This document shows, piece by piece, positions 33,240 through 46,021 of a DNA stretch of 64,000 nt; the stretch's first letter is position 1; every line of letters begins with the position of its first letter. The position numbers and the translations under genes are program-made. The notes below the pieces were generated by a model, which had not been told where the DNA came from, did no database searches, and was given only the letters and a program-made list of their open reading frames with translations. The stretch covers positions 601,977-665,976 of the forward strand of contig JAJHZJ010000271.1 of NCBI GenBank assembly GCA_023548195.1, read 5' to 3'. Origin of the DNA: Bettongia penicillata ogilbyi. Its lineage: Eukaryota; Chordata; Mammalia; Diprotodontia; Potoroidae.

Positions 33240-34330
33240 GAGCCTTTTATGGCTTCTCTTTTCTGCTTGTCTTTTCATGTCCTTTTATCAGAAAGTCAAA
33301 TTTTCTATTCAGCTCTTGTCTTTTCAACAAGAAAGCCTGGAAGTCCCCATTTTCATTGAGATCCCATTTTTTTTCCCTGAAGTATTCTACTCAGTTTTGG
33401 TAGGTAGGTGATTCTTGGTTATAATACTTGCTCCTTTAACCTCCGAAATATTATATTCCAGGCCCTTTGATCACTTAGATTAGAAGCTGATAAATGCTGT
33501 GTCATCTTGATTGTGTTTCCACAATACTTGAATTACTTATTTTTGGCTGCTTATAATATTTTCTTCTTGACCTAGAATTTGACTACAGTGTTCCGAGGAA
33601 TTTTCTTTTTGGGATTTCTTTCAGGGAGTGATCAGTGATTTTTTTCCATTTCTGTTTTGTCCTCTTGTTCTACAACATCAGGGCAATTTTTCTTGATAAT
33701 TTCTTGAAAGATGATGTCTAGGCTCTTTTTTTGGATCATGGTTTTCATATAGACCAATAATTTTTAAACTATCTCTCCTGGATGTATTTTCCAAGTTAGG
33801 TGTTTTTCCAGGGAGATACTTCATATTTTCTTCTATGTTTTAATTCTTTTGAATTTGTTTAATAATTTCTTGATTTCTCATAAAGTCATTAGTTTCCACT
33901 TGCTCCATTCTAATTTTGAAGGAATTATTTTCTTCAGTGAACTTTTGGACCTCCTTTTCCATTTCACCACTTCTTTTTTTTTAAGGCATTCTTCTCCTTA
34001 TTGAATTTTTGGACCTCTTTTGCCATTTGAGCTAGTCAATTTTTAAAGGTATTATTTTCTTTAGCATTTTTGGGGGTCTCCTTTAGCAAACTGTTGACTT
34101 ATTTTTCATGATTTTCTTGCATCACTCTCATTCCTCTTCACAGTTTTTCCTCTGCTTAACTTATCTTTTCAAAATACTTTTTGAGCTCTTCCATAGCCTA
34201 AGACCATTTCATATTTTTCTTCTCAAGCTTTGGATGTAGGAGCCTTCACCTTGCTATCTTCTCATTGTATGTTTTGATCTTCCTTGTCTCCAAAGACATA
34301 AGAAAATACCTTTTCACCAAGAAAGTAACC
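33240..34330 (-). pseudogene. HAL1-like ORF1 remnant (copy F)
   Basis: On the - strand the C-terminal domain (about 33280-33600), RRM entry (about 33700-33800, with the LDIIFQEII-like block) and long coiled coil (about 33850-34230, repeated Glu/Lys heptads) are in the usual order. This is the only HAL1-like copy in the window with all three parts. Many stops and frameshifts are present. It would have encoded an ORF1p-like RNA-binding protein. Confidence 0.7.
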
Positions 34331-35140
34331 TAAAATCCTATTGCCCCACCACCACCACTTTGGTCATTTTCCCAGCCCATTATTTGACTTTTGAGCTCTT
34401 TGTTAAGTAGAGAGTCCACTGACTCAAATTTAAGGGGTTTTATGCTGCTGTTTTCAGAGATATCCCTAAGGACCTGGAAATTTTCAGTTCCTCCAAAGTG
34501 TTATGGTCAAAGGAGAGGTTTTTAGTCCTCTCCTGACCTGTGCTCTGATCTATGAGCAACCACAAGCACTGCTTTCTGTTCTGGAGCTGTGAGTATCATT
34601 CTCTATCCAGAGCTACCATGGTCTCTACCATGCCAGTTCTTCTCCTTGCCCCAGGACTTCTATCTAGGACTGTGACTTAGATAAGGTGCTTCATTCCCCC
34701 ACCATCTGTAGGATGAGAGCTCCAGAAATAGCCACCACTGAGGCAGTGACTGCCCTTACCCTGGAACTTGGGCTGAGGTCAAACCAAGTTCCTCTTTCAC
34801 CCAGATGAGAGTTTTCCCACTGACCTCTGAAACTGTCTTTAGTATTTGTGGGTTGAGAGGTCTGGAAATTGTTTGCAGCTGCCAGTGATCCAGTGCCCTG
34901 AGGCTTGCTCTGGTCACATCTATTCTGGTGCCATTCATACTGGGATGCCCTCCTTTCCAAGCCTGATGCAATAGACCTTTCCTGCCAGTCTTCCAGATTG
35001 TCTTGGGTTGGAAACCTATTTGATCCTGTCGTTTTGTGGTTTCTGCTGCTCTAAAATTTGATTAGTTATTTTGCAGGAATTCTGAGGGGTTGGGTTGGGG
35101 GAGAAATCAGACCGGTCCCTGCTTCTCTGCCCCAAGTGTT

Positions 35141-36106
35141 GTAACTCTTAAAGATCACACTTTAATGATTGCTAGAGATATTGAAGAGGTTGTCGTTTTG
35201 GAGATATCAAGTGTTTCAAAGATAAGTTCAGTCGATAATGAAATATGATCAGTAATACCAAAGGAAGTTGTGGTTGAACATGAAAAACAACAATATATCA
35301 AGAATTGTAAAATTACTGCTGATTAATCTTTAGCCTAGTTAATTTTTGAAAAATAATCAAAGGTCTTTAGAGGAATCTTACAGCTGGAGGTCTTGTCAAC
35401 TACTCCTACAGTATAGAATTGAATTTCTGGATTTTGAAAAAAATATGAAAATGATTTTTGAAAGCTACTCACCAGTGCTATGTGGGAAAAAAATAATAGT
35501 CTTATTTATCTTGGTCAAGATAGTACTTAAAATGGAAAACTGAAAATTTCAAAAAAGTAATTGTAGCTTTTAAAACTTACTTTTAAATATTCAAGGATAT
35601 ATCAAAATCATTATGAGAATGCTATTTGAGTCTGTGAGACTTGGGTATTTTTTTCATTACACAAAACATGCAACTAAAATGTTTGATGAACTTAAAAAAA
35701 ATTCTAGTTGTCCTGTTAGCCTTGCAGTCTTATCTCCATTGAGGTAATGATGAACATTATTAGTATGTTACTATAATATGAATCATAGGTAGTACTTAAT
35801 AGTCAATTAAAAACAATCTTGTCCAGAAGCCAAGAAGATCTAGATTCAGGTCATACCTCCAATATTTGATAGCTATGCAGCCTTTGGTGGGTATTAGTGC
35901 TTTAAGTAAGTCTCATAGAGAGGACTTCCTAACATATTTGGTGAGCTCATGGATTTTTCTGCAAAGAATATTTTAATAATTGTAGGAAATGCTGAATCTT
36001 CTGTCAAAGGTTAAGGAGAACAAACATTTTATTTTCTCCAATTTAGGTTCATGGATTCCATAAAATTTATTCATGAATACTTTCCTTCACCAGTCCAAGT
36101 TAAAAA
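35141..36106. other. Unassigned sequence with a weak SINE-like piece
   Basis: Mostly AT-rich and unrecognised. The stretch 35815-35920 ('gatctagattcaggtcata', 'gatagctatgcagcc') weakly resembles a core SINE. Confidence 0.35.
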
Positions 36107-36988
36107 CTATTATTTCAAGGAGGCAGAGCCAAGATGATGGAGTGAACAGAGATACTTCCTTGACTTTTTTTCCCAAAACCTTTCCAAAGACTCTTTTTAA
36201 AAAATGACTCTAAACAAATTCTAGAGCAGGAGAACCTATAAATTGACAGAGTGAAACAAATATCCAGCCCAGGAAAACCTGGAAGGTCAACAGGAAAGGT
36301 TTGTTGCACCAATCTGAGAGAAGAGCACAATATAGTATGCACCAAGCCAGCATAGACAGGATGGGAGCAGGCTTAGGGGACTGAATCCCTTGCAGTTGTC
36401 TCAATGTCCAGACTTCTCAACCCCAAAATGCCAAGGACAACTTGTAAGAGAAAATGGGAAAAGCATCTTGGATTTGTGTGAGAGAGGAGTCCCAACCCCA
36501 GGGAGACAGCAGTGGTGGGCAGTGGTAGTGACAATAGCTGCTTCCAGAGCTATCAGCCCACAGACAGTGGGGCAATCAAGAAGCTGATCAGACAGGTATT
36601 ATAGGGATCTCTTTGTTGATACTTAGGCAAGATTCTATTGCTTTCCCTGTGATCTATTCTGGTGACAGTCCTGGATGATAGTCCTGGGGCAAAGAGGATT
36701 TCTGGAATGGCAGAGCTTGAGATAGTGGTGGAAAGCAAACCCTTCTCACAGTTACAAGGAAGAAAAGTGATTGTGCTCACTCACAGACCAGAGCACAGAT
36801 CAGAAAAGGAATAAACACCTCTCCTTTGATCATACAACCTTGGAAGAACTAAAAGTGCACAGGTCCCTAGAAATATATCTAAAAACACTTGCATAAAATC
36901 CATGAAGCTTGGGATAGTGCACTCTCCACTATGGAAGCAGAGTCCCACCTTCACAAAGGGTTTAAAAGTCAAGTAATTTACTGGGAAA

Positions 36989-37625
36989 ATGAGTAAACAG
37001 CAGGAAAAAAAGTCAGACTTACAGAATCTGACTTTGGTGACAAATGAAAACAAAACATACAACAATAAGATGAAAACAAAGTCAAAGATCCTATGTCCAA
37101 AGCTTCCAAGAGAAAGATGAACTGCTCTCAGGCCAGGGAAGAGCTGAAAATGAATTTTGAAAATCAAATAATAGAAGTAAGGGAAAATTTGCGAAGAAAA
37201 ATGATACTGAATCAAGAAATTCATGAAAAATGAGTCAACAACTTGTTGTCATTTCTAAAGAAAATAACACTTGAAAAAATAAACTAAACCAATGACAAAA
37301 GAAGTCCAAAGACAAAAGAAGAGAAGAATGCCTTCAAAAAAGCATTGGTCAAATGGAAAAGGATATCCAAAAGCTCACTGAAGAAAATAGTTTCTTTAAA
37401 ATGAAAATGGAGCAGATGGAAGCTAATACATTCATGAGAAATCAAGAAACTATAAAACAAAACCAAAAAAATGACAAAATAGAAGACAGTGTGAAATATT
37501 TCATTGTAAAAAATAACTAACATATAAAATAGATCCAAGAGAGATAATTTAAAAATTAATAGACTACCTAAAAAACATGATAAAAAAGTTTAGATACCAT
37601 CTTTCAAGAAATATCCAGGAAACTG
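36989..37625 (+). pseudogene. HAL1-like ORF1 remnant (copy G), coiled coil only
   Basis: The start ATG at 36989 gives MSKQQEKKSDL, then Glu/Lys-rich coiled-coil sequence including 'MEKDIQKLTEENSFFKMKM' at about 37350-37410. It reaches the RRM entry (NLKIN at about 37540) with stops near 37518 and 37590. RRM remainder and C-terminal domain are absent; 3' UTR follows directly. It is a broken gene. Confidence 0.7.
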
Positions 37626-38033
37626 CCCACCATATTTTGCTGTGGGAATCTATTTTACTCGATAGCAAAGTAGGTGTGAAGGGGACTATTATGGAAGCAT
37701 GCATGACTACACATGTATAACGGACATCAAACTGCTTGCCTTAATGATGATGGCGAGGGAGGGAGAATGTGGAACTCAAAGTTTTAAAAATGAATGCTAG
37801 ACAGTGTTTTTATATGCAACTGGGAAATAAGATATGCAAGCAATGGGGTATAGAAATCTATCTTGCTTGCAGGACAATAAAAGGGCAGGGATAAGAAAAG
37901 GGAGCAGGAGGTGATAGAAAGAAGGGCAGATTGGGGGAAGGGATAGTCAGAATGCACACTATCTTGTGGTGGGGGAGGTGAGAGATGGGGAGAAAATTTA
38001 GAGCTCAAAATCTTGTAGAAGTGAATGTTGAAA

Positions 38034-38038
<5 letters not shown>

Positions 38039-38078
<40 letters not shown>
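38039..38078. repeat. (TG)n microsatellite
   Basis: About 19 TG units at the tail of copy G. Confidence 0.95.
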
Positions 38079-38079
<1 letters not shown>

Positions 38080-38864
38080 TTCAAAGCATTATTCCTAAAC
38101 TATAGCTTTTTAGAGAAATGATTTATCTGTCTTGGTATCAACCTTTTTCTCACCAGGATTTTCCTACACCAATGGGAAAAAGATACATTCAGTCCCTCTA
38201 TCTCTTGAGAAGCAGAATTATACTGGGATTTTGGAAATTCTGAAATGATGGCACAATACTGGAAAAAAAAAAAACAACTTTTGCATTATACCACAAGATA
38301 TAGATGATTAAGAAATTTATCAGTGGACTAAGAAAGCCAAGCAGTTTAAAAGCCATCAAAATTGCTAAAATATTTGATATTCAATGAAATATGTGGTTTT
38401 CTATTTGATCTTAATGTCATATTATCTTAAAAAATGTCATTTCTGGAAAAAGAAAACATGTTGGATATTATTATTTTTATTAAAAGATTTAAAACGTTTC
38501 ATGGCTTATTATGAAAGTCAATAAATTGAGCATTGTTTTTATCTCAATTATTTCCTATAGTACTTTTGAATCAAAGAAGAAAAAGATAGAGTAGACAAAC
38601 TTAGAAGCATTTCATAGTTCACATTTACAAGCTATAGTTAGGCAGTATGGTTTTCTCTAATATGGTTATGTTCTCCTGAGACATGATCGACCAAGCAGAG
38701 GAAGACAGCCCTAGTCACTGGAGACTTATTAGATGAGTTTGCTTGTCATTCCAGCAAGTGGCTAGGACAGAATAGTAACTAGGCTCCATAAGAGGTTCTT
38801 CCTTCTAAGTAAGTTTCAAGCACTTAAATCCCACCAAATTGATTAATGAGACTTATTAAACTAA
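38079..38864. other. No feature recognised
   Basis: AT-rich, no gene or repeat seen. Confidence 0.35.
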
Positions 38865-39045
38865 TTGATGTGGAATAGTAGATAGCTTACAATACTGTCT
38901 TAGACAGTTATTAGGTATTTGAACCAGGGCAAGTAATTTAGCTTCCCTATGCCTGTTTTCTTATCCATATAATGAGAAGCCTAAACATAATGACCTTTAA
39001 GATCTCTTCCAGGTATAGAGCTGGAATTTTATGATCATACCTGAT
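38865..39045 (+). repeat. MIR/THER1-type SINE, diverged
   Basis: 'ggtatttgaaccagggca', 'cctgttttcttatccatat', 'aatgacctttaagatctc' and 'ttccaggtatagagctgg' follow the core-SINE order and a THER1-like tail. Confidence 0.6.
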
Positions 39046-39837
39046 ATTCAATTTTAAATTTTGGTAAAGATTGAAATAATACATTTTTTTTTTCAATTTC
39101 TTGTATCATGGTACTAGAAAAATAAGGTTTAGAGATTCTCCCCCTCCCCCATTATACTGACTAATTTGGAGATGGAATTCACCAATCATTCTGACTTCCT
39201 GTAATTCAGACCTATTCTGTCCACAGTTTGTGATTTATGCAGATAGTGGAACAAAGCATAGAATCATCTAAGGAGGCATCCATAAATATTCATTCCAACC
39301 AATCTTCTCAAGAACCATAGAGTGTTTATTCATATCCATATTTAGAACTATCAAAAAATGTTACAGACCTAATAAGAATGCCCATTGGAATAGACATCAT
39401 CATTCAGATATTTAGTACATTCTTCATAGCTAAGGTCTTAATTTATGGGAGCAAATTAGACACATTCACCAGAAAAATTTTTCCCAGAAACTATGTCATG
39501 TATTCCCTTTTCATCTAATAAAACAAATGTCACAGCTAGAGAAACATAGACTATTTTCCATCCAGTTCAGAGTAAAGAAATATTATTTGTTTGTGTCTTG
39601 AAGGAAACACCTTGCTTATATCAGCCTGTCAGGGAACCATGAGGGGTACAACAGAATTAGCTACAAACCAGAATCAAAGGAACTAATATGATATTTGTAA
39701 TGAAGGAGGAATCAAAAATGCTATGGCTACTGCCACATCTTCCTAATCAGTCAAGAGATAGATCAGACTGGAGAAAGATAGATGAGGGAATGATTCTGTT
39801 ATTGTCTATTAGCTCCATATATTTTGCATTTTAAAGA
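39046..39837. other. No feature recognised
   Basis: Unassigned, without open frames of note. Confidence 0.35.
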
Positions 39838-40290
39838 ATCACAGAATTTTGAAATTGGATGGAACTTCAACAGTTACCTTTCCAGTCAAATTGAAAACCA
39901 AAAAAAAAAAAATCCCACTGCAAGATATCTGACAAAGGAACATGCAACCTTGGCTTAAAAACCTTCAATGAGGAGAAATGCATTCTCTTTCCTCACAACC
40001 AGCCTAATTTTGTCTCTTTGCAACTCCCACATGTTGTTCCTAGCTTTACCTTTGGGATTTAATGAAATAATTCTGATCCCCTTTCCATTTAATAGCCTTT
40101 CCCTACCTGAAGAAAGCTATTGCCCCTCCCTATTCCCTCTACCATCTCTACTCAGGATTCTCTTTTTTAGATTAAACAGTCCTGTTTTTTTACATTGGTT
40201 CCTATATGTGACATGGGCTCAAATCCTTTTACAATATGTTTGTCTCTACTGCAAACTCTAGTTTTTCCATTCTTTCCCTAAATACTTCCG
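39838..40290 (-). mobile_element. CR1/L3-type LINE 3' fragment, reverse orientation
   Basis: It has reverse CR1/L3 landmarks: 'aatcacagaattttgaaatt', 'accttcaatgaggagaaatg', 'cagcctaattttgtctcttt', 'cacatgttgttcctagcttt', 'gaagaaagctattgcccctc' and 'ggattctcttttttagatta'. This is the same 3' region as the + strand piece at 15025-15740. Confidence 0.75.
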
Positions 40291-41605
40291 ATGCATACTG
40301 TTGCCCTCTGGATTTCCTTCTTCTTTTCTGTTTCCAAAATGCTTTTCATCCTGAACCACTGTCTTCCTGAGTAGAATCTTCATTTTTCTTCTAGTTCAGC
40401 CATCTCCCTTCTCATTACCTATGTATCTCTGCCTTCCCTTTGCACTGACCTCTCTAGAACTTTCCATTGCCCCTTAATTGATTCCTCTTTATCTCTATTT
40501 TTTTTCCTCTTATACTCCTTTCACTTCTCATTAGAAACTAAAAACCTCTATTTTCCCTAACACTATACCAGTCCTTATGTTTCTCAATACTTGTTCCTTT
40601 CACCCTCCTTCCCCTTTCTACCTCCAACTCAAAGGTTCTGAAAAATTTTTCTGGATATCCCCTCTTTCATACCACCACTTACCAGGTTATCAGTCAATTC
40701 ATTCAATAACATTTCTTCCTTTAAAATTCATATAACTCCATTTTCTTATCCATGCCATTACTAGTTATGAATGACTAGCATTATCCAGTTTTCCTTCATG
40801 ACTTCATCACTAGGATTTTACTCCTTTTTCTCCTCCACTGTCATCACCTTCTGATATTTCCACACTAACCACTGTCAGGTCTGATATGCCAAGACCACTC
40901 TTCTCTTTTACTTATTATTAAGAATCACCTCGTTTTCTAGAGAATCAGCAAGCAAACAGTGCTCCAGTCTTGGCATAAAAACAATCTTTTGCACTTACCC
41001 TCTGGATGAATTCCGCTGCAGTTAAATCACAGAATTGGCTCAAACTAGTCTCAGGTGGTACCTGGAGTTGGACAAGTACCTTCAGGAAACATGTTCTGGT
41101 CATGAAGTGTTGCTATGAATAGATCTTTCTTCGCTAGGCAAGTTTGTCTCATTGATGCTGTTATAGCTCACTGCTGCAGTTACATCTCCCTCTTTGATTC
41201 TTTGTTCATCCAAAACGATATGTGTCAAGGCTTGGGTGTCCTCTGTCTTAGAGGAGACCTCAGTGAGTGTGTCTAATTTCCCCCCCTCCAATGGAAAAAA
41301 GCAGCTTTCTATACCTCTATGAGCTCTTTGAAATTTTCAGGATTAATCCCATGGTAACTCTACATTTATTAGCTTTTTATTCCATAGACCACATTCTGAT
41401 TACATCCGTCTCAACTGTAACTCAGCTAATCATATGTTAATTTAAACTCCATCATCTCTAAAACATAATCATCCCTTATGTGACAACAAATTCTTTACTT
41501 TCCTATTCTTCCACAGGCATCCTTACGCTGTATCTTTTCTTACAATTTACCTTGCTCTCAGGGTCCCTCATCCCTTATTTCCATTTCATAAATCATTTTT
41601 ATTTA
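40291..41605. other. Pyrimidine-rich unassigned sequence
   Basis: C/T-rich on the + strand from 40300 to 40700. The block near 40635 ('ctcaaaggttctgaaaaatt') weakly recalls the L2-type ORF region seen better at 51690-52030. A 63-codon - strand frame at 41100-41291 (ending ...SEERSIHSNTS) has protein-like composition but no recognised family. Confidence 0.3.
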
Positions 41606-44318
41606 TATTTCTTTTTTTAATTTATTTATTTTCAGTGTTCTACAATCATCACTACCACATAACTTAGATTATTTTTCCATCCTTCCCTTCCTTCTCCCTT
41701 TCATTCCCAGATGTCTGCCCGAGACAGTATGTAATTTTATGTTTCTACACATACATTCCTATTAAATACATTTTCACCAGTCATGCTGCATAGAATTAAA
41801 ATGAATGGGAGAAATCATATAACAAACCAAAATGTAATACTAGAGAAAATGATCTGCTCCATTCTGTGATTGAATTCCATAGTTCTATCTCTGGATGTGG
41901 AAGCATTTTGCCTTAAAAGACAATTGGGATTTTTTTTTTTTAAGTTCTTGCATTGCTATGAAGTTCCAAGTCTACCAGGAAAAAAAAAAAACTCACACAC
42001 AGTGGTTGTTGCTGTGTATAAGGTTCTCCTGGTTCTGCTCCTTTCTCTCAGCATCAGATCATAAGAGTCTTTTCAGGATTCTCTTAAGTCTTCCTGTTCA
42101 TTTCTTAAAGCACAATGGTATTCCATTACATTCATATGCCAAAATTTATTCAACCATTCCCCAATTGATAGACATTCCCTTGCTTTCCAGTTTTTGCAAA
42201 CCACACAGAGTGCTGCTATAAATATTTTTGTACATGTGGGATCTTTTCTCATTTTTATGATCTGTTGGGGATACAGTCCTAGAAGCAATATTGCTGGGTC
42301 AAAGGGTATGCACATTTTTGTAGCCCTGTGGGCATAGTTCCAAATTGCTCTCCAGAATGATTGGATCAGCTCACAGCTCTACCAACAATGAATTAGTGTT
42401 CCAGCTCTCCCACATCTTCTCCAATGTTTATCATCTTCCTGTTGTCACATTAGCCAATCTGATAGGTGTCATGTGATACCTCAGTTATTTTGATTTGCAT
42501 CTCTCTAAACAATAGTGATTTAGGTCATTTTTTCATATGACTATAGATATCTTTATTTTTTTCCTCTTAAATCTCCCTGTCTATATACTTTGACCACTTA
42601 TCAATTGGGGAATAACTTATATTCCTGTACATTTGACTCAGTTCTCTACACATTTTAGAAATGAGATCTTTATCATAGACAGTAGTTGCAAAAGTTCTTT
42701 CCCAGTTTTCTACTTTCTTCCTAATATTGGCTGCATTGGATTTGGATAAGCAAAGCCATTTCAGTTTAATGTAATCAAAATCATCAATTTTGCACTTCGT
42801 AATGCTTTGTGTCTCTTCTTTAGTCAAAAATTCTTCCCTTTTCCATAAATCTGATAAGTATGCTATTCCTTGCTCCATTAATTTGTTTATAGTATCAATC
42901 TTTATACCTATGTCATGTACCCATTTGAACTTTATTGTGCATGGTGTCAGGCATTGGTCTATGCCAAGTTTCTGTCACACTGTTATCCAGTTTTCCCAGC
43001 AATTTTTGTGGAACAATGAATTCTTATCTGAGAAGCTGGAGTCCTTGGGTTTACCAAAGAGTAGATTGCTATATTCATTGACTGCTGTGTCTTGAGTACC
43101 TAACATATTCCACTGGTCTACCTTTCTGTTTCGTTGCCAGTACCAAGTGATTTTGATAATTGATGCTTTGTAATACAATTTGAGATCTGGTTTACCTGGG
43201 TCACCATCCCTAGCATTTCTTTTCATTAGTTCCCTTGATATTCTGGAATTTTTGTTCTTCTGGGTGAATTTTGATATTATTTTTTCCAGCTCTAGAAAGC
43301 AGTTTTCTGATAATTTGATTGGTTTGGCACTAAATAAGTAAAATAATTTAGGTAGAATTGTAATTTTTATTATATTGACTCTGCCTACCCATAAACAACT
43401 GATGTATTTTTCAACTTACTCAGATCTGACTTTATTTGTCAGAAAAGTGGCTTGTAGTTGTGTTCTTATAGTCCCTGAATTTGTTTTGGCAGGTAGACTC
43501 CCCAATATTTTACACTGTCTATCATAACTTTAAATGAGATTTCTCTTCCTATCTCTTGCTGTTGGGCTTTCTTACTACTATATAGAAATGCAGAATATTG
43601 GTGTGAGTTTATTTTGTAACCTGCAATTTGCCAAAGTTGTTTGTTATTTCAAGTAGTGTTTTGCTTGAATCTCTGAATTTTTGTTTGGAATACTCTAAGT
43701 ATATGATCATATCATCTGCAAAGAGTGATAACTTAATCTATTCTTCACCTATTCTAATTCCTTCAGTTTCTTTTTCTCCTCTTATTGCTGCAGCTAACAT
43801 TTCTAGTACTAAACTGAATAATAGTGATGGTAATGGACATCTTGTTTCACCTCTGATCTTACCGGAAGTGCTTCTAGCTTTTCTTCATTGCATGTAATGC
43901 TTACTGAAGACTTTAGGTAGAAACTACTTATGATTTTATGGAAAATTCCACTTATTGCTATGCTGTCCAGTGTTTTTCATGGGAATGGATGTCATATTTT
44001 TTCAAAAGTTTTTTCTACATCTGTTGAGATAATCATGTGGCTTCTGTTAGGTTTGTTGTTGATATGATCAGCAGTGCTAATAGCTTTTGTAATATTGAAC
44101 CAGTCTTGTATTCCTGGCATGAATCTTACCTGACAAAATATATTATTCTCATAATAAGTTGCAACATTCTTTTTGCTAAAATCTTATTTAAAATTTTTGC
44201 ACCTATATTCATTGGAAAAAATCGGCCTATAATTTATTTTCTCTGTTTAGGCTTTTCCTGGTTTATGTATCAAAACCATATTTGTATCATAAAAGGAATT
44301 TGGAAGAACTCCTTCTCA

Positions 44319-44489
<171 letters not shown>

Positions 44490-45188
44490 TTAATCTGGGT
44501 AGTTTATATTTTTTAATAAAATCATCCATCTCATTTTGATTGTATAATTTATGGGCATAAATTTGGGCAAAATAAATTCTAATTATTGTTTTAATTTCCT
44601 TCTCATTGGAGGTGAGTTCCCCCTTTTCATTTTTGATATTGGTAATTTGGTTTTCTTCTTTATTTTTTTTAATCAAGCTGACCAAAACTTTATCAATTTT
44701 ATTGGTTTTTTTTTTCATAAAACCAACTATTAGGGGCAGAGTCAAGATGGCGGAGTAGAAAGACACATGTTTGCGAGCTCCGAACCCACAGCCCATAAAT
44801 TTAATGTTAGAAGAGTTCCCCAGAGGTTCTGGATCATGGAAGATGCAGAAACATAGTGGAAGAGATTTCCGTTCCAGAGAGCCCTGGAGAGCTGTCACCA
44901 GGGTCCATCGCGCCCCAGAAAGCGGACCCGACCCCAGCGCTGCCCCGGCCACGGCCCCAGAGAAGTCGGTCTGAGCAGGCTTCAGGGACGGAACCTCCAG
45001 TGGCCAGGAAGGTCCCTCCGCCCACAGACTCTACAGGTCAGTGAGAGACACGCTTGGGCTGATCGAGAGGGGAACGGGGAGTCTCCATGGCTCAGGCAAC
45101 CTTGGGAGGAAGCGGTGGAGGCAGAGGCGGGGCTGGTGGCGGAGGCTGCAGCCCGGGACTCCCCCAGCAGCAGGCAGGATCTTCATTA

Positions 45189-45395
45189 CTGAAAGTCTCT
45201 GCATAAACCACCTGAAGGAGCTGATCCTGGGAGATGGCCCTGCCCCACCCGCTCAATTTCTGAAGGTCTCTGCATAAAGCCCCTGAGGGAACTGAACCTG
45301 GGAGGTGGCCCTGCCCCACCCGCTCCACTACTGAAGGTCTCTGCATAAAGCCCCTGAGGGAACTGAACCTGGGAGGTGGCCCTGCCCCCACCCCA
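45189..45395 (+). repeat. 71-bp tandem repeats in the HAL1-like 5' UTR
   Basis: Units begin at 45189, 45260 and 45331, each starting ctgaa(a/g)gtctctgcataaa and containing 'ctgggag(a/g)tggccctgcccc'. Copy 1 has two such units in reverse (about 2451-2590). Confidence 0.85.
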
Positions 45396-45536
45396 GCACC
45401 AGAACTAAAGCTCACATTGAATAGCAGCCATGCCTGCCGTGGAAAGCCCATTTGAATCTCAGACCCCAAGCACTAGCTAGGTGGATCTAGGTGGGGGTGG
45501 AGAGGAATCTCAGAAGTCAAGTAACTGGCAGGGAAA

Positions 45537-46021
45537 ATGCCTAGAAAAGGGAAGAAGAAAAATAAGACTATAGAGAGTTTTTTGAACAAATGCAAATGAT
45601 CCCGACTTTCGGATCTGATGAGGAGGACATATTCTTGCCATCAGGGAAAGATGTGGAGGGTGGGGCCTTGGTACCCCAGACATCCCAGGGGAATGTCGGG
45701 TGGGCTCAGGCCTTGGAAGTGCTTAAAAAGGATTTTGAAAAGCAAGTTAGACAGGTGGAGGAAAAACTGGGAAGAGAAATGAGAGAGGTGCAAGAAAAGT
45801 ATGAAAAACAGGTCAATACCTTGGTAAAGGAGACCCAAAAAAATGCTGAAGAAAATATCACCTTGAAAAATAGTCTCACTCAATTGGCAAAAGAGGTTCA
45901 AAAAGCCAATGAGGAGAAGAATGCTTTCAAAAGCAGAATGAGCCAAATGGAAAAAGAGGTTCAAAAGCTCACTGAAGATAATAGTTCTCTCAAAATTAGA
46001 ATGGAAACGAATGGAGTCTAA
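45537..46021 (+). pseudogene. HAL1-like ORF1 N-terminal remnant (copy 2)
   Basis: The ATG at 45537 gives MPRKGKKKNKTIESF, matching the basic leader and TIESF block of L1 ORF1. A frameshift in a T run near 45582 moves the reading to the frame open at 45590-46021. The latter encodes 143 residues, mostly coiled coil ('MEKEVQKLTEDNSSLKIRM' near the end). The frame stops at 46019-46021, just where the internal deletion joins 3' UTR. No RRM or C-terminal domain is left. Well preserved for its family, so relatively young. Confidence 0.8.

Larger units (their letters stand above)
32215..35140 (-). mobile_element. HAL1-like retrotransposon with complete ORF1 layout (copy F), old
   Basis: Reading the - strand: 5' UTR (about 34340-35140), ORF1 remnant (about 33240-34330) and 3' UTR (32215-33240), the last beginning and ending like that of the other HAL1-like copies. 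There is no ORF2 between ORF1 and the 3' UTR, which defines the half-L1 structure. The 5' UTR shares blocks with the + strand element at 36115 ('agagcagcagaa', 'aggaaaggtctattgc' on the - strand). It is heavily diverged. A CA/TA microsatellite lies in the 3' UTR (33005-33175). Confidence 0.75.
36115..38078 (+). mobile_element. HAL1-like retrotransposon (copy G), ORF1 C-terminus deleted
   Basis: It starts GGCAGAGCCAAGATGATGG (YY1-like), has a 5' UTR to about 36988 and an ORF1 remnant to about 37625, then jumps straight into the HAL1 3' UTR ('ttttgctgtgggaatctatt'), ending in a TG tract at 38039-38078. A short duplication around 'tatttcaa' flanks it (about 36105-36114 and 38077-38086, imperfect). 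No ORF2 is present. Confidence 0.75.

Noticed and set aside
33014..33403. Overlapping Tyr/Ile/His-rich frames of 129-150 codons
   Set aside because: Translate a CA/TA microsatellite and HAL1 3' UTR; not genes.
45189..45395. Regular direct repeats that might suggest a CRISPR array
   Set aside because: Units are contiguous with no unique spacers and lie in a retrotransposon 5' UTR.
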